From contig NZ_KB903246.1 in the NCBI RefSeq assembly GCF_000379625.1, forward strand, positions 62,001-126,000: DNA of 64,000 nt. Reading direction: 5' to 3'. The notes beneath the pieces were generated by a model, which saw only the letters and a list, made by a program, of their open reading frames with translations, was not told the origin of the DNA and did no database searches. This DNA is from Actinomycetospora chiangmaiensis DSM 45062. Lineage in GTDB: Bacteria > Actinomycetota > Actinomycetes > Mycobacteriales > Pseudonocardiaceae. Shown here piece by piece: positions 1 to 7,402 of this stretch (within the stretch, counting starts at the first letter, position 1; the number at the start of each line of letters is the position of its first letter). A program made the position numbers and the translations under genes.

Positions 1-622
1 CGACCAGGTCGAGCGTCCCCTTGCGCGGCTCGATGCCGCCGACCGACAGCACGTAGCGCCCGAACCGGGCCCGCCACGGCTCCCCCGCGCGGGCCGCCTC
101 CGCCGCGGCGAACCGCGCCGCGTCCACCCCGTTCCCGACGACGGGTGCGGTGCGGCCCCAGCCCGCGGCCACCTCCGCGGCGACGGCGTCGGAGACGCAG
201 AGCAGCTGCGCGGGCTCGACGAGCGCGCGCTCGTGGCAGGCGGCGAGCGACGGCGTCGTGAACTGGTCGAGGTGGTGCACGGTGCGGACCAGGTCCCCGT
301 AGCCGTGCGCGGCGCCCTCGGCGTTCGCGGTGAGGCAGTCCTGGGCGTGCCGGACGTCGACCGGCCCGGCGGCGGCCAGGGCATCGGTCAGCAGCGCGAT
401 CGAGCGCAGGATGCGGTCCCCGACCGACTCGCCGTCGAGCTCGGGCACCTCGACCAGCCGGATCGGTACGGCGACCTCGCGGAAGAAGGCCGTGTCGCCC
501 CCGCGCGCGAGCGCCCACACCTCCACGTCGTGCCCGGCGCGGCCGAGCGCCTCCGCGAGGGCGAGCGTGTGCACCACCCCGCCGCGCGGCTTGGTGGAGT
601 AGGTGGAGAGCCGGATCTTCAC
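1..622 (-). CDS. MSMEG_0565-family glycosyltransferase (N-terminal part)
   Basis: A GT-B (group 1) glycosyltransferase in the Nit1C neighbourhood; the sugar donor and acceptor are unknown. Only the first 207 codons lie in the window. The GTG start at 622 overlaps the TGA of the upstream hydrolase (GTGA), so the two are probably translationally coupled. The N-terminus reads VKIRLSTYSTKPRGGVVHT, with the glycine-rich loop that usually contacts the nucleotide-sugar. Further on are H-A-Q-D, VHHLDQF, CVSDAV, VVGNGVD and SVGGIEPRKG, the normal GT-B linker motifs. The catalytic C-terminal domain is off the left edge. Family assignment rests on these motifs plus synteny with the mycobacterial MSMEG_0565-0572 cluster. 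Confidence 0.8.
   Translation of the reverse strand, partial: MKIRLSTYSTKPRGGVVHTLALAEALGRAGHDVEVWALARGGDTAFFREVAVPIRLVEVPELDGESVGDRILRSIALLTDALAAAGPVDVRHAQDCLTANAEGAAHGYGDLVRTVHHLDQFTTPSLAACHERALVEPAQLLCVSDAVAAEVAAGWGRTAPVVGNGVDAARFAAAEAARAGEPWRARFGRYVLSVGGIEPRKGTLDLV
132..146 (+). repeat. Copy of 15-mer TTCCCGACGRCGGGT
   Basis: Exact copy of a 15-base motif that recurs through the window. Here it lies antisense within the glycosyltransferase gene, over the codons for VVGNG, so protein constraint may partly explain this copy. Confidence 0.6.
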
Positions 623-1446
623 GAGTACGCCGAGGGCCGACGCTCGTCGAGGTGGTGGAGCACGGCGCGCGCGGCGTCGACCATCGCCGCCGGGTCGACC
701 TCGGCGACCGCGAGCCCGCCCTTCGACCAGGTGCGCGCGAGGATCTCGCCGCCGGGTCCGACGACCTTCGCCCGCCCGAGGAAGTGCAGCGCGCCCGACC
801 GGCCGCTCTGGTTCGCCGAGAGCCACAGCACCTGGTTCTCGGCCGCCCGGGACTGGTCGTAGAGGTCGAACAGCCGGGCCTGGCGGTCCTGGGCCATGCG
901 CGGGGCGCGGTTGGTCAGCGACGTCGGCCACGCGGAGAGGCAGGCGATCGTGGTCGCCCCGTCCAGGGCCAGCGCGCGGGCCGACTCCGGGAACGTCTTG
1001 TCGTGGTCGATGAGCATGCCGAGCCGCCCGACGGGGCTGTCGAACGCGGCGAACCCGCAGCCGGGCGTGAACAGCTTCGCCACCCCGGCGGGCTGGTGGA
1101 CCTTGCGGTGCCGGCCGAGGATGCCGCTCCCGCACAGCGCCACCGCGGCGTTGTAGAGCTCGCCGCCCGGGCCCCGCTCGCAGTACCCCAGGCACACCAC
1201 CATGTCCCCCGCCAGCGCGATGACCGACCGCACCGCGTCCCCGTTGGGCTCCAGGGCCGGCGGGAGGTCCACCGCCTCGAGGTCGTCCGGCCGCAGGTCG
1301 GTGACGTAGCCGCCGAGTGCCCCGTCGGGGAGGGCCAGCAGCCCGACCCCGGCCTCACGGGCGTGGGCGACGATGACGCCGATCCGTTCGAGGTCGAACT
1401 CGAGGTCGCGGGTGAAGTGGGCCGCCGCGGCGGCGATCCGGAGCAC
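619..1446 (-). CDS. Carbon-nitrogen hydrolase paralogue lacking catalytic residues
   Basis: A nitrilase-superfamily fold protein of 275 residues, clearly a paralogue of the next gene upstream (shared RHRKVHQP, FDSPVGRLGM, RALALDGA). Nitrilases use a Glu-Lys-Cys triad. Here the lysine remains (K115 in RHRKVHQ), but the Glu position is Asp (D41, LALPDGALGGY) and the nucleophilic Cys is Asp (D147, GMLIDHDK, where the paralogue has GMMICYDK). I checked the GAC codon at 1006-1008 against the bases. The protein therefore should not be a normal thiol amidase or nitrilase; a regulatory, scaffolding or subunit role is my inference. GTG start 12 bases after the stop of the active paralogue; its TGA overlaps the glycosyltransferase GTG. 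The frame is intact, so it is not an obvious pseudogene. Confidence 0.85.
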   Translation of the reverse strand: MLRIAAAAAHFTRDLEFDLERIGVIVAHAREAGVGLLALPDGALGGYVTDLRPDDLEAVDLPPALEPNGDAVRSVIALAGDMVVCLGYCERGPGGELYNAAVALCGSGILGRHRKVHQPAGVAKLFTPGCGFAAFDSPVGRLGMLIDHDKTFPESARALALDGATTIACLSAWPTSLTNRAPRMAQDRQARLFDLYDQSRAAENQVLWLSANQSGRSGALHFLGRAKVVGPGGEILARTWSKGGLAVAEVDPAAMVDAARAVLHHLDERRPSAYS

Positions 1447-1458
1447 GGGGCCCGCGAC

Positions 1459-2301
1459 CTAGGCCGGGACCGAGGTGTAGCTCGCCTGCCGGCGGTCGCG
1501 CAGGTGGCCCATGAACCGGCGGGCGGCGTCCACGGCGTCGTCGACGTCGATCGAGGCGACTGCGAGCCCGGCACGGGTACCGGTGGTGTCGAGCACCTCC
1601 CCGCCCGGGTCGACGATCTTCGCGCTCGCCACGAGCTGCATCGACCCGAAGGTCCCGGCCTGGTTCGCCGAGACCCAGACGATCTGGTTCTCCAGCGCCC
1701 GGGCCCGGTCGAACAGGTCGAACCGGCGGGTCCACCGGTCGTCGGCGAGCACCGGGGCCCGGTTGGTCCGCGACGCGGGCCAGGCGGACATGCACACCAC
1801 GATCCGCGCCCCGTCGACGGCCAGTGCCCGCGCGGCCTCCGGGAACGCCTTGTCGTAACAGATCATCATCCCGAGCCGCCCGACCGGGGAGTCGAACGCG
1901 GCGAACCGGTCCCCCGCGGCGTAGGAGTTGTTCTCGTTCAACGGCTGGTGGACCTTGCGGTGCCGGCCGAGCACGCCGTCGCCGTGGACCGCGACGGCGC
2001 TGTTGTACGGCAGCCCGTCCGACGCGGCGTCCCCCCGCTCGCAGTACCCGGCCGTGATGACGAGGTCGCCCGCGAGGGCGACCAGCCGCGCGATCTCGGG
2101 CCCGTCGGGGTCGAGCTGCGGCGGGACGTCGTCCGGGTCGTCGTGCAACGACGACAGGTAGCCCCCGAGCGCGGCCTCCGGCAGCGCGAGCAGGTCGGCC
2201 CCGGCCGCGCGGGCCCGGCCGACGAGGGCCTCGATGCGCCGGAAGTCCTCGTCCAGGTCTCGGACGAAGCCCTCGGCGGCGGCGGCGAAGGTGAGCGTCA
2301 T
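1459..2301 (-). CDS. Carbon-nitrogen hydrolase (nitrilase superfamily amidase)
   Basis: Predicted thiol amidohydrolase of 280 residues that cleaves a C-N bond in an amide-like substrate. The triad is complete: E42 in LALPEAALGGY, K116 in RHRKVHQPLNEN, and C148 in GMMICYDK. The ICYDK context resembles amidase or ureidopropionase branches rather than the CWEN context of true nitrilases such as Nit6803, so a nitrile substrate is uncertain. The ATG at 2301 overlaps the TGA of the GNAT/AIR gene (TGATG), giving translational coupling. It occupies the nitrilase slot of the Nit1C cluster, which in other bacteria has been linked to nitrogen starvation and cyanide assimilation. Confidence 0.88.
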   Translation of the reverse strand: MTLTFAAAAEGFVRDLDEDFRRIEALVGRARAAGADLLALPEAALGGYLSSLHDDPDDVPPQLDPDGPEIARLVALAGDLVITAGYCERGDAASDGLPYNSAVAVHGDGVLGRHRKVHQPLNENNSYAAGDRFAAFDSPVGRLGMMICYDKAFPEAARALAVDGARIVVCMSAWPASRTNRAPVLADDRWTRRFDLFDRARALENQIVWVSANQAGTFGSMQLVASAKIVDPGGEVLDTTGTRAGLAVASIDVDDAVDAARRFMGHLRDRRQASYTSVPA

Positions 2302-3815
2302 CAGGCCCTCCCGAGTCCGGTCACGGTGTCCGTGACGGCTGTTGTCGTCTCCCCGTCGGGCCAGCGCAGCGCGACGCCCGCGCCCTCGACGAGCTCCCCG
2401 CACGCGTTCCCGACGGCGGGTCCCGCGGCCGGGAGCGGGGCCCCCGGCTCGTCGGTGGTCAGCAGCGCGAAGCCGGGGAAGCACGTGAACCAGTCCGCGA
2501 CGCCGACGCCCGGGGGCCGGGGGACGGCGGCCACGTCGAGCACCGCCCCGGTCCCGCTCGCCTCGGCGAGCATGCCGAGGGTTCCGGCGAGGCCCGCCAT
2601 GCTGACGTCCTTCGCGGCCGCCGGGCGGTACGCGGCGTCCGGTCCGATCGCCCCGACCATCGCGCGGAGCTCCTCGGGCCGGCGCCGCGAGGTGGTGTCG
2701 AACTGGCGCCCGGAGTAGCCCGGGCGCCACCCGCCGTCGAGATCGGACGTGAGCCGCACGGCGTGGCCGACCCGTCCGCCCCCCGCCGGGACCGGTCGGG
2801 GCGTGGTGCCGAGCGCGGTGACCGCGAGGGAGGCGGGGACGTCGACGGTGGTGTGCCCGCCGAGGACCGGCACCCCGTAGGCGTCGGCGGCGGCGCGGAG
2901 GCCCCGCAGCACGCGCCCGACGGCCGCGGCGTCCGCCCCGCCGACGGCGTCGAGCAGGCCGACGGGCCGGGCGCCCATCGCGGCGAGATCGTTGAGGTTG
3001 ACCAGCACCGAGCACCAGCCGGCCCACTCCGGGTCGCGCTCCACCATCGCGGGCAGGATCGCGTCGCAGGCCGCGACGACGTCGGTGCCGGGCACGGGCG
3101 CGCCGTCGTCGCCGACGAACCCGGGCGGGGCCAGCCCGGCGACGAGGCCGGCGAGCGGGGCCTTCGTGGCGGCGACCAGGCGCTGGATCCGGTCCATCGG
3201 GTGCCGCATCCGCACGTGCTCGATGCCGCCGACCGTGCGGGCCGGGGCCACGGTCTCCCACCCGAGCCGCTCGAACAGCCGCGCGTTGGGTGCCTGGACG
3301 CCGGCCTCGAAGCGCAGCACGCCGGCCGACTCCGCGCGGGCCACGGCGGCCCGGATCAGCGTGGCGCCGATCCGCACCCCGGCCCGACGGCGGCCGTGGA
3401 CGTCGACGGCGAGGCGGCTGCCGGTCCACCAGCCGAGATCGGGCTCGCCCGGCCGCGCCGGGCCGAGGCGCACCCCGCCGAGCACGCTGCCGTCGGCGTC
3501 CCGGGCGACGAGGACGATCGCGCGGGGGTCGGTGTCGACGTCGTCGAGGTCGTCGTGGGCGAAGACCTGCTGCTCGTCGACGAACACGGCACGGCGCAGG
3601 GCGCGGTGGGCGACGACGTCGGGGTGGGTCGCGTCGGCGGCCGGGGCCTCCGAGACGGTCACCCCGCGGGGCTTGTGCACCAGGCCGCCGAGGATCTCCT
3701 CGGCGGCGGTCAGGGCCCTTCCCCGCTGTGCCAGCGAAGCCCTATCGGCGTGCTCCCCTGAATCTGCTGGCAAATCCAGTGGGCGGAACGCCACATCGTC
3801 GAGCGGCGGTGCCAC
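2301..3815 (-). CDS. Fused GNAT acetyltransferase / AIR-synthase-like protein (MSMEG_0567 family)
   Basis: Two-domain protein of 504 residues. After a roughly 45-residue lead, a GNAT acetyltransferase domain covers about residues 45-170 (HRALRRAVFVDEQQVF, the acetyl-CoA loop region RRAGVRIGATLI, NARLFERLGWE). An AIR-synthase/selenophosphate-synthetase-like domain covers about 175-504 (NLNDLAAMGA, GGHTTVDVP, AAKDVSMAGLAGTLGMLAEAS). In cyanobacterial Nit1C clusters these are two genes (Sll0786 and Sll0787 types); in mycobacteria they are fused as here. The substrate is unknown. I chose the GTG at 3815, two bases after the radical-SAM stop; a shorter start before the GNAT domain is possible. Codes in one run with the radical SAM gene upstream and the hydrolases downstream. 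Confidence 0.85.
   Translation of the reverse strand: MAPPLDDVAFRPLDLPADSGEHADRASLAQRGRALTAAEEILGGLVHKPRGVTVSEAPAADATHPDVVAHRALRRAVFVDEQQVFAHDDLDDVDTDPRAIVLVARDADGSVLGGVRLGPARPGEPDLGWWTGSRLAVDVHGRRRAGVRIGATLIRAAVARAESAGVLRFEAGVQAPNARLFERLGWETVAPARTVGGIEHVRMRHPMDRIQRLVAATKAPLAGLVAGLAPPGFVGDDGAPVPGTDVVAACDAILPAMVERDPEWAGWCSVLVNLNDLAAMGARPVGLLDAVGGADAAAVGRVLRGLRAAADAYGVPVLGGHTTVDVPASLAVTALGTTPRPVPAGGGRVGHAVRLTSDLDGGWRPGYSGRQFDTTSRRRPEELRAMVGAIGPDAAYRPAAAKDVSMAGLAGTLGMLAEASGTGAVLDVAAVPRPPGVGVADWFTCFPGFALLTTDEPGAPLPAAGPAVGNACGELVEGAGVALRWPDGETTTAVTDTVTGLGRA
2407..2421 (+). repeat. Copy of 15-mer TTCCCGACGRCGGGT
   Basis: Exact copy, antisense inside the AIR-synthase-like domain over codons for PAVGN. 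Confidence 0.6.
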
Positions 3816-3817
3816 GG

Positions 3818-4939
3818 TCAGCCCCCCGCCGCGGACAGCGCGGAGCACGCCCCGCAGGCGGCGCAGCCGGCGGCCTGGTCGGCGCCGCGCATGCCGGCGG
3901 CGCGCAGGGACGCGGCCACGCGGGCGGTGACGTCGGCGAGGAGGGCGGGCTCGGGCGCCGGGTCGCCGTCGGCGAAGGCGAGGGTGCCCGGGATCGGGCG
4001 GTAGGGGACGACGAAGGGGTAGACCCCGGCGTCGATCAGCTGCTCGGCGCCCGCCACCAGCTCGTCGGGGTCCTCGCCGAGGCCGACGATGAGGTAGGTC
4101 GACACCGCGTTGCGGCCGAAGATCCGGACGCTCTCGTGCCACGCCGTCCAGTACTGCGAGAGCGGGACGGTGGCCTTGCCCGGCATCCACCGGCCGCGCA
4201 CGGCGTCGTCGAGGGACTCGACGTGGATGCCGATCGCGTCGGCCCCGGCGTCCTTGAGCGCCTGCAGGGCGGCGAGGTCGTCCGGCGCCGGAGGTTCGCA
4301 CTGCACCTGGATCGGCAGCCCCGGCACGGCCGCCCGGACGGCGGCGGTGCAGCGGGCGAGGTGGCGGGCGCCGCGGTCGCGGCCGTTGCTCGTCCCCGTC
4401 GTCATGACCATCTGGCGGACGCCGTCGAGCCGCACCGCGGCCTCGGCGACCTCGGCGAGCTGGTCGGGGGTCTTCACCGCGGTGGTCGCGCCGCTGCGCA
4501 GCGACTGCTCGATGGCGCAGAAGCGGCAGCGGTCGGCAGCGTCGTCGTCCGTGCCGTAGCGCACGCAGGTCTGCACGACCGTCGTCGCGAGCACGTCGTT
4601 CCCGTGCAGGCGGGCGATCTGCTCGTAGCGGACGCCGTCGGCGGTGGTGAGGTCGTAGAAGGCGGGCCGGGCGACGGTGTCGACGGCCACGCCGAGGTCG
4701 GTGATCCCGCCGTCGGGACCGGTGCGCACGATCCGGCCGTCCCGGAGCCGGAAGGGGCTCGACGGGTCGATCGGCAGGGCGGCCTTGCGCCCGTCGACGA
4801 GCAGGTGCCCGTCGTCGGAGGGGCCGGCGCCACCGGGGCGGCGCAGGGGAATGGTGGAGCCGAGATCGACCGCGACGCCGCGGACGGCCACCTCGGCACG
4901 GACGTCGAGCCCGGATCGTGATTCGGCGGGAGCGGACAA
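3818..4939 (-). CDS. Radical SAM protein, MSMEG_0568 family
   Basis: Predicted S-adenosylmethionine radical enzyme of 373 residues in the Nit1C cluster. The cluster-binding cysteines are in TCVRY...DRCRFCAIE, spaced CX12CX2C here rather than the textbook CX3CX2C. The strand motifs expected of a partial TIM barrel follow (VMTTGTSNGRDRG, IQVQCEPP, DAIGIHVESLDD, STYLIVGLGEDP). The C-terminus carries another cysteine group (GCAACGACSAL) that could hold an auxiliary Fe-S cluster. The start is TTG at 4939, supported by GGAGG about eight bases upstream. The reaction is unknown. It is followed after two bases by the GNAT/AIR gene. Confidence 0.88.
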   Translation of the reverse strand: MSAPAESRSGLDVRAEVAVRGVAVDLGSTIPLRRPGGAGPSDDGHLLVDGRKAALPIDPSSPFRLRDGRIVRTGPDGGITDLGVAVDTVARPAFYDLTTADGVRYEQIARLHGNDVLATTVVQTCVRYGTDDDAADRCRFCAIEQSLRSGATTAVKTPDQLAEVAEAAVRLDGVRQMVMTTGTSNGRDRGARHLARCTAAVRAAVPGLPIQVQCEPPAPDDLAALQALKDAGADAIGIHVESLDDAVRGRWMPGKATVPLSQYWTAWHESVRIFGRNAVSTYLIVGLGEDPDELVAGAEQLIDAGVYPFVVPYRPIPGTLAFADGDPAPEPALLADVTARVAASLRAAGMRGADQAAGCAACGACSALSAAGG

Positions 4940-4972
4940 CGCGGGAGACCTCCTGGAATGTGCGGCGAGCCG

Positions 4973-5031
4973 CCTGTGAGTACTAATCCGTGCCGGGGCA
5001 CGGATTAGTACTCACAGGGCGAAGCCACCTA
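4973..5031. terminator. Palindromic gene-end element, copy A1
   Basis: A perfect inverted repeat with 22-base arms (4973-4994 and 4997-5018) and only a two-base centre. It continues to the TAG stop of the Sll0783-like gene through the motif TAGGTGGC (read on the minus strand). It lies between two co-directional genes of the Nit1C cluster, so it may terminate, attenuate or stabilise the transcript. Three related copies are at 16417, 33531 and 34651. Confidence 0.75.
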
Positions 5032-5547
5032 GAGCTGGTAGGTCGAGTTGATGATCGCGCCCTTGCGCGCGTAGTAGATGAGCGCGTCCTGGACGTCGAG
5101 CGGGTGCGTCGGGATGACGCCCTCGATCAGGTCCTCCTCGCGGGCACCGTGCAGCGACAGGCCGAAGCGGCAGCAGTACGCCTTGCCACCCTCGCTGATG
5201 AAGGTCTTCAGCTGGTCGTTGATGTTGTGCTCGCCGGGGAAGGCCGAGCTGCCCGTCGTCGGGAAGCCGCGGGTGGCGAGGCAGTTCAGCGAGCCGGGGC
5301 CGTAGAAGTAGATCGCGGTCTCGAAGCCCTTGCGCAGCGCGCGGGTGGCCTGCAGGACGGCGACGAAGCTGACCGAGGACTCGTGCGCGATGCCGTGCAC
5401 GAGGGTGAAGTAGGTCTCGCCGTTCTCGGCCTGCAGGTCGGGGAAGACCTTGGTGCCGCCGTAGATGCTCGAGCCCTCGGGCAGGGACGGGTGCGGGATC
5501 TCCTCGAGGCTCTTCTGCTCGACGTCGGACAGTTCGGCCGTGGTCAT
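5029..5547 (-). CDS. MSMEG_0572/Sll0783-family nitrogen-starvation protein
   Basis: Small soluble protein of 172 residues and the first gene of the leftward Nit1C cluster. The family is named for Synechocystis Sll0783, induced under nitrogen starvation; its biochemical role is unknown. It contains FTLVHGIAHESSVSF, IYFYGPGSLNCLATRGFP and a vicinal pair in AYCCRFGLS. The layout with conserved cysteines recalls DsrE-like folds, which is my inference only. The ATG at 5547 has AAGGAG seven bases upstream. A perfect 22-base palindrome follows its stop. Confidence 0.88.
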   Translation of the reverse strand: MTTAELSDVEQKSLEEIPHPSLPEGSSIYGGTKVFPDLQAENGETYFTLVHGIAHESSVSFVAVLQATRALRKGFETAIYFYGPGSLNCLATRGFPTTGSSAFPGEHNINDQLKTFISEGGKAYCCRFGLSLHGAREEDLIEGVIPTHPLDVQDALIYYARKGAIINSTYQL

Positions 5548-5774
5548 GCCGTTCTCCTTCGGATCTGCGGTGGGCGGAGCGGTGTCGGATGACGCCGGTG
5601 GGCCAGTGGTGGACGGGGCCGTCGCGGGGCTGCCCCCGGACGATCCGGTCACCTTCTGCCGCACCGTCGCCCAGAAGCCGGGCACGATGACCCCCTGGTG
5701 ACGTTCGGTCCGGAACGACGGAACCGGGTCGTCGCTGTCCCGGGCGTTGTGCAGCCAGAGCACACCAACCGCCT

Positions 5775-5790
5775 GTTTCCCGGTCGTTTC
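5775..5790 (-). promoter_or_regulatory. Candidate GlnR half-box pair
   Basis: On the minus strand it reads GAAAC-N6-GAAAC, matching the AC-N9-AC core of actinobacterial GlnR sites. It lies about 230 bases upstream of the Sll0783-like gene. The match is short and untested. Confidence 0.35.
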
Positions 5791-5874
5791 CACGTGACTA
5801 CGAAGGCGTCACCGGTCGACCCCTTCATGACCGCCGTGTTGCGAAACATCTCGCAATACGCCGGTCCTCCGCGC

Positions 5875-5890
5875 GCAACCATTCGGAAAC
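5875..5890 (+). promoter_or_regulatory. Candidate GlnR half-box pair
   Basis: Reads GCAAC-N6-GAAAC, one base from the GTNAC-N6-GAAAC a/b half-site pair. It sits 57 bases before the flavin oxidoreductase ATG, a sensible position for an activator site. Confidence 0.35.
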
Positions 5891-5947
5891 ACCGCGGGCG
5901 AACGCTGCCGTCGTTCGCACCCGCGCTCCGGAAGGAACACCCCGGCC

Positions 5948-7297
5948 ATGACCGTCACGCCGCTTCCCGCTCGCGGCCGCCCGGACGTCCCGGGCGACCT
6001 CACCGGAGTCCACCGCCCCGTGATCGTGATCGGGGGCGGTCAGGCCGGTCTGTCCATGAGCCGGTGCCTGCAGCGGGCGGGCGTCGACCACCTCGTGCTG
6101 GAGCGCGACGAGGTCGCGCACTCGTGGAAGACCTACCGGTGGGACACGTTCTGCCTCGTCACCCCGAACTGGCAGTGCAACCTGCCGGACTTCCCGTACG
6201 GCGAGGGCGGGTTCGGCGGCACCGACCCGCACGGCTTCATGGTGCGCTCGCAGATCGTGGAGTACCTCGAGGCCTACCGGGACCTCGTCGACCCGCCGCT
6301 GCTCGAGGGCGTCGGGGTGACCCGCCTGTCCCGCGACGACCGCGGCACCTACCACCTCGCCACGACGGCGGGCGAGTGCACGGCCGACCAGGTCGTCGTC
6401 GCGACCGGCGGCTACCACACCCCGATCACCCCGCCGCTCTCCCAGCCGCTGCCCGACACGATCACCCAGGTCCAGTCGCAGGACTACAAGTCGGGGGCGC
6501 AGCTGCCGCCGGGCGAGGTGCTCGTCGTCGGCTCCGGGCAGTCCGGGGCGCAGATCGCCGAGGACCTGCACCTCGAGGGCCGGCAGGTCCACCTCGTCGT
6601 CGGCGACGCCCCGCGCGTGGCCCGCTTCTACCGCGGTCGCGACGTCACCGACTGGCTCGACGAGATGGGCTACTACCGCATGCCCGTCACCGAGCACCCG
6701 CGCCGCGAGGCGGTCCGGGCGCAGGCGAACCACTACGTGACCGGGCGCGACGGCGGCCGCGACATCGACCTGCGCGCCCACGCCCGCGACGGCATGCGCC
6801 TCTACGGCCTCATGACCGACCACCGCGACGGCGTGCTGCACTTCAACCCGGACCTCACCGAGCGCCTCGACCACGCCGACGAGGTGTCCGAGTCGATCAA
6901 GGACACGATCGACAAGTACATCGCTGCGCAGGAGCTCGACGCCCCGACCGAGGAGCGCTACACCCCGGTCTGGGAGCCCACCGAGACCACCGAGCTCCGC
7001 CTGGCCAACACCGGCATCACCTCCGTCGTCTGGTGCATCGGCTTCCGGCAGAACTTCTCCTGGGTCGACGTCCCGGTCTTCTCCGGCCGCGGCGCCCCCG
7101 GCCACCAGCGGGGCGTCACCAGCGCCCCCGGCTTGTACTTCCTCGGCCTGCCCTGGCAGTGGACCTGGGGCTCGGGCCGCTTCTCCGGGGTCGGCGACGA
7201 CGCCCGCTACCTCGCCGAGCGCATCCGCTCGCAGCGCGGGCTGACCAGCTCCGGCGGCCGCGGGGACGTCTGCAACGTGCTGGCGCTCGGTTCCTGA
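5948..7297 (+). CDS. MSMEG_0569-family flavin-dependent oxidoreductase
   Basis: FAD/NAD(P)H-dependent oxidoreductase of 449 residues resembling class B flavin monooxygenases. The FAD Rossmann motif is VIVIGGGQAGLSMS near residue 25, and a second nucleotide fold has VLVVGSGQSGAQIAEDL near 195. VVVATGGYHTP is the usual ATG-type motif. It is divergent from the rest of the Nit1C cluster, and the family occurs almost exclusively in that context, so it probably oxidises the substrate or product of the cluster; the compound is unknown. The ATG at 5948 has a GGAAGG site upstream. A strong hairpin follows the gene. Confidence 0.88.
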   Translation: MTVTPLPARGRPDVPGDLTGVHRPVIVIGGGQAGLSMSRCLQRAGVDHLVLERDEVAHSWKTYRWDTFCLVTPNWQCNLPDFPYGEGGFGGTDPHGFMVRSQIVEYLEAYRDLVDPPLLEGVGVTRLSRDDRGTYHLATTAGECTADQVVVATGGYHTPITPPLSQPLPDTITQVQSQDYKSGAQLPPGEVLVVGSGQSGAQIAEDLHLEGRQVHLVVGDAPRVARFYRGRDVTDWLDEMGYYRMPVTEHPRREAVRAQANHYVTGRDGGRDIDLRAHARDGMRLYGLMTDHRDGVLHFNPDLTERLDHADEVSESIKDTIDKYIAAQELDAPTEERYTPVWEPTETTELRLANTGITSVVWCIGFRQNFSWVDVPVFSGRGAPGHQRGVTSAPGLYFLGLPWQWTWGSGRFSGVGDDARYLAERIRSQRGLTSSGGRGDVCNVLALGS

Positions 7298-7312
7298 CGG
7301 TTCCCCTTCCGG

Positions 7313-7360
7313 ACGAACGGGCCGTTCGTCACGTTCGTGCGTGACGGACGGCCCGTTCGT
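7313..7360. terminator. Hairpin after the flavin oxidoreductase
   Basis: Near-perfect inverted repeat with 20-base arms (7313-7332, 7341-7360) and an eight-base loop, starting 16 bases after the stop. There is no U-tract, as is common for actinobacterial terminators. Confidence 0.65.
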
Positions 7361-7402
7361 GCATTCCGGGCCGGCCCGACCGCGCGGCGGCACAATGATC
7401 CG

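Larger units (their letters stand above)
5548..5947. other. Divergent intergenic region of the Nit1C cluster (400 bp)
   Basis: No gene is supported here. It separates the leftward Sll0783-like gene from the rightward flavin oxidoreductase and must hold both promoters. It is less GC-rich than its surroundings near 5765-5890 and contains two GAAAC-type pairs that fit the GlnR spacing rule, plus a TTGCGA-N6-TCGCAA palindrome at 5839-5856. Confidence 0.6.
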
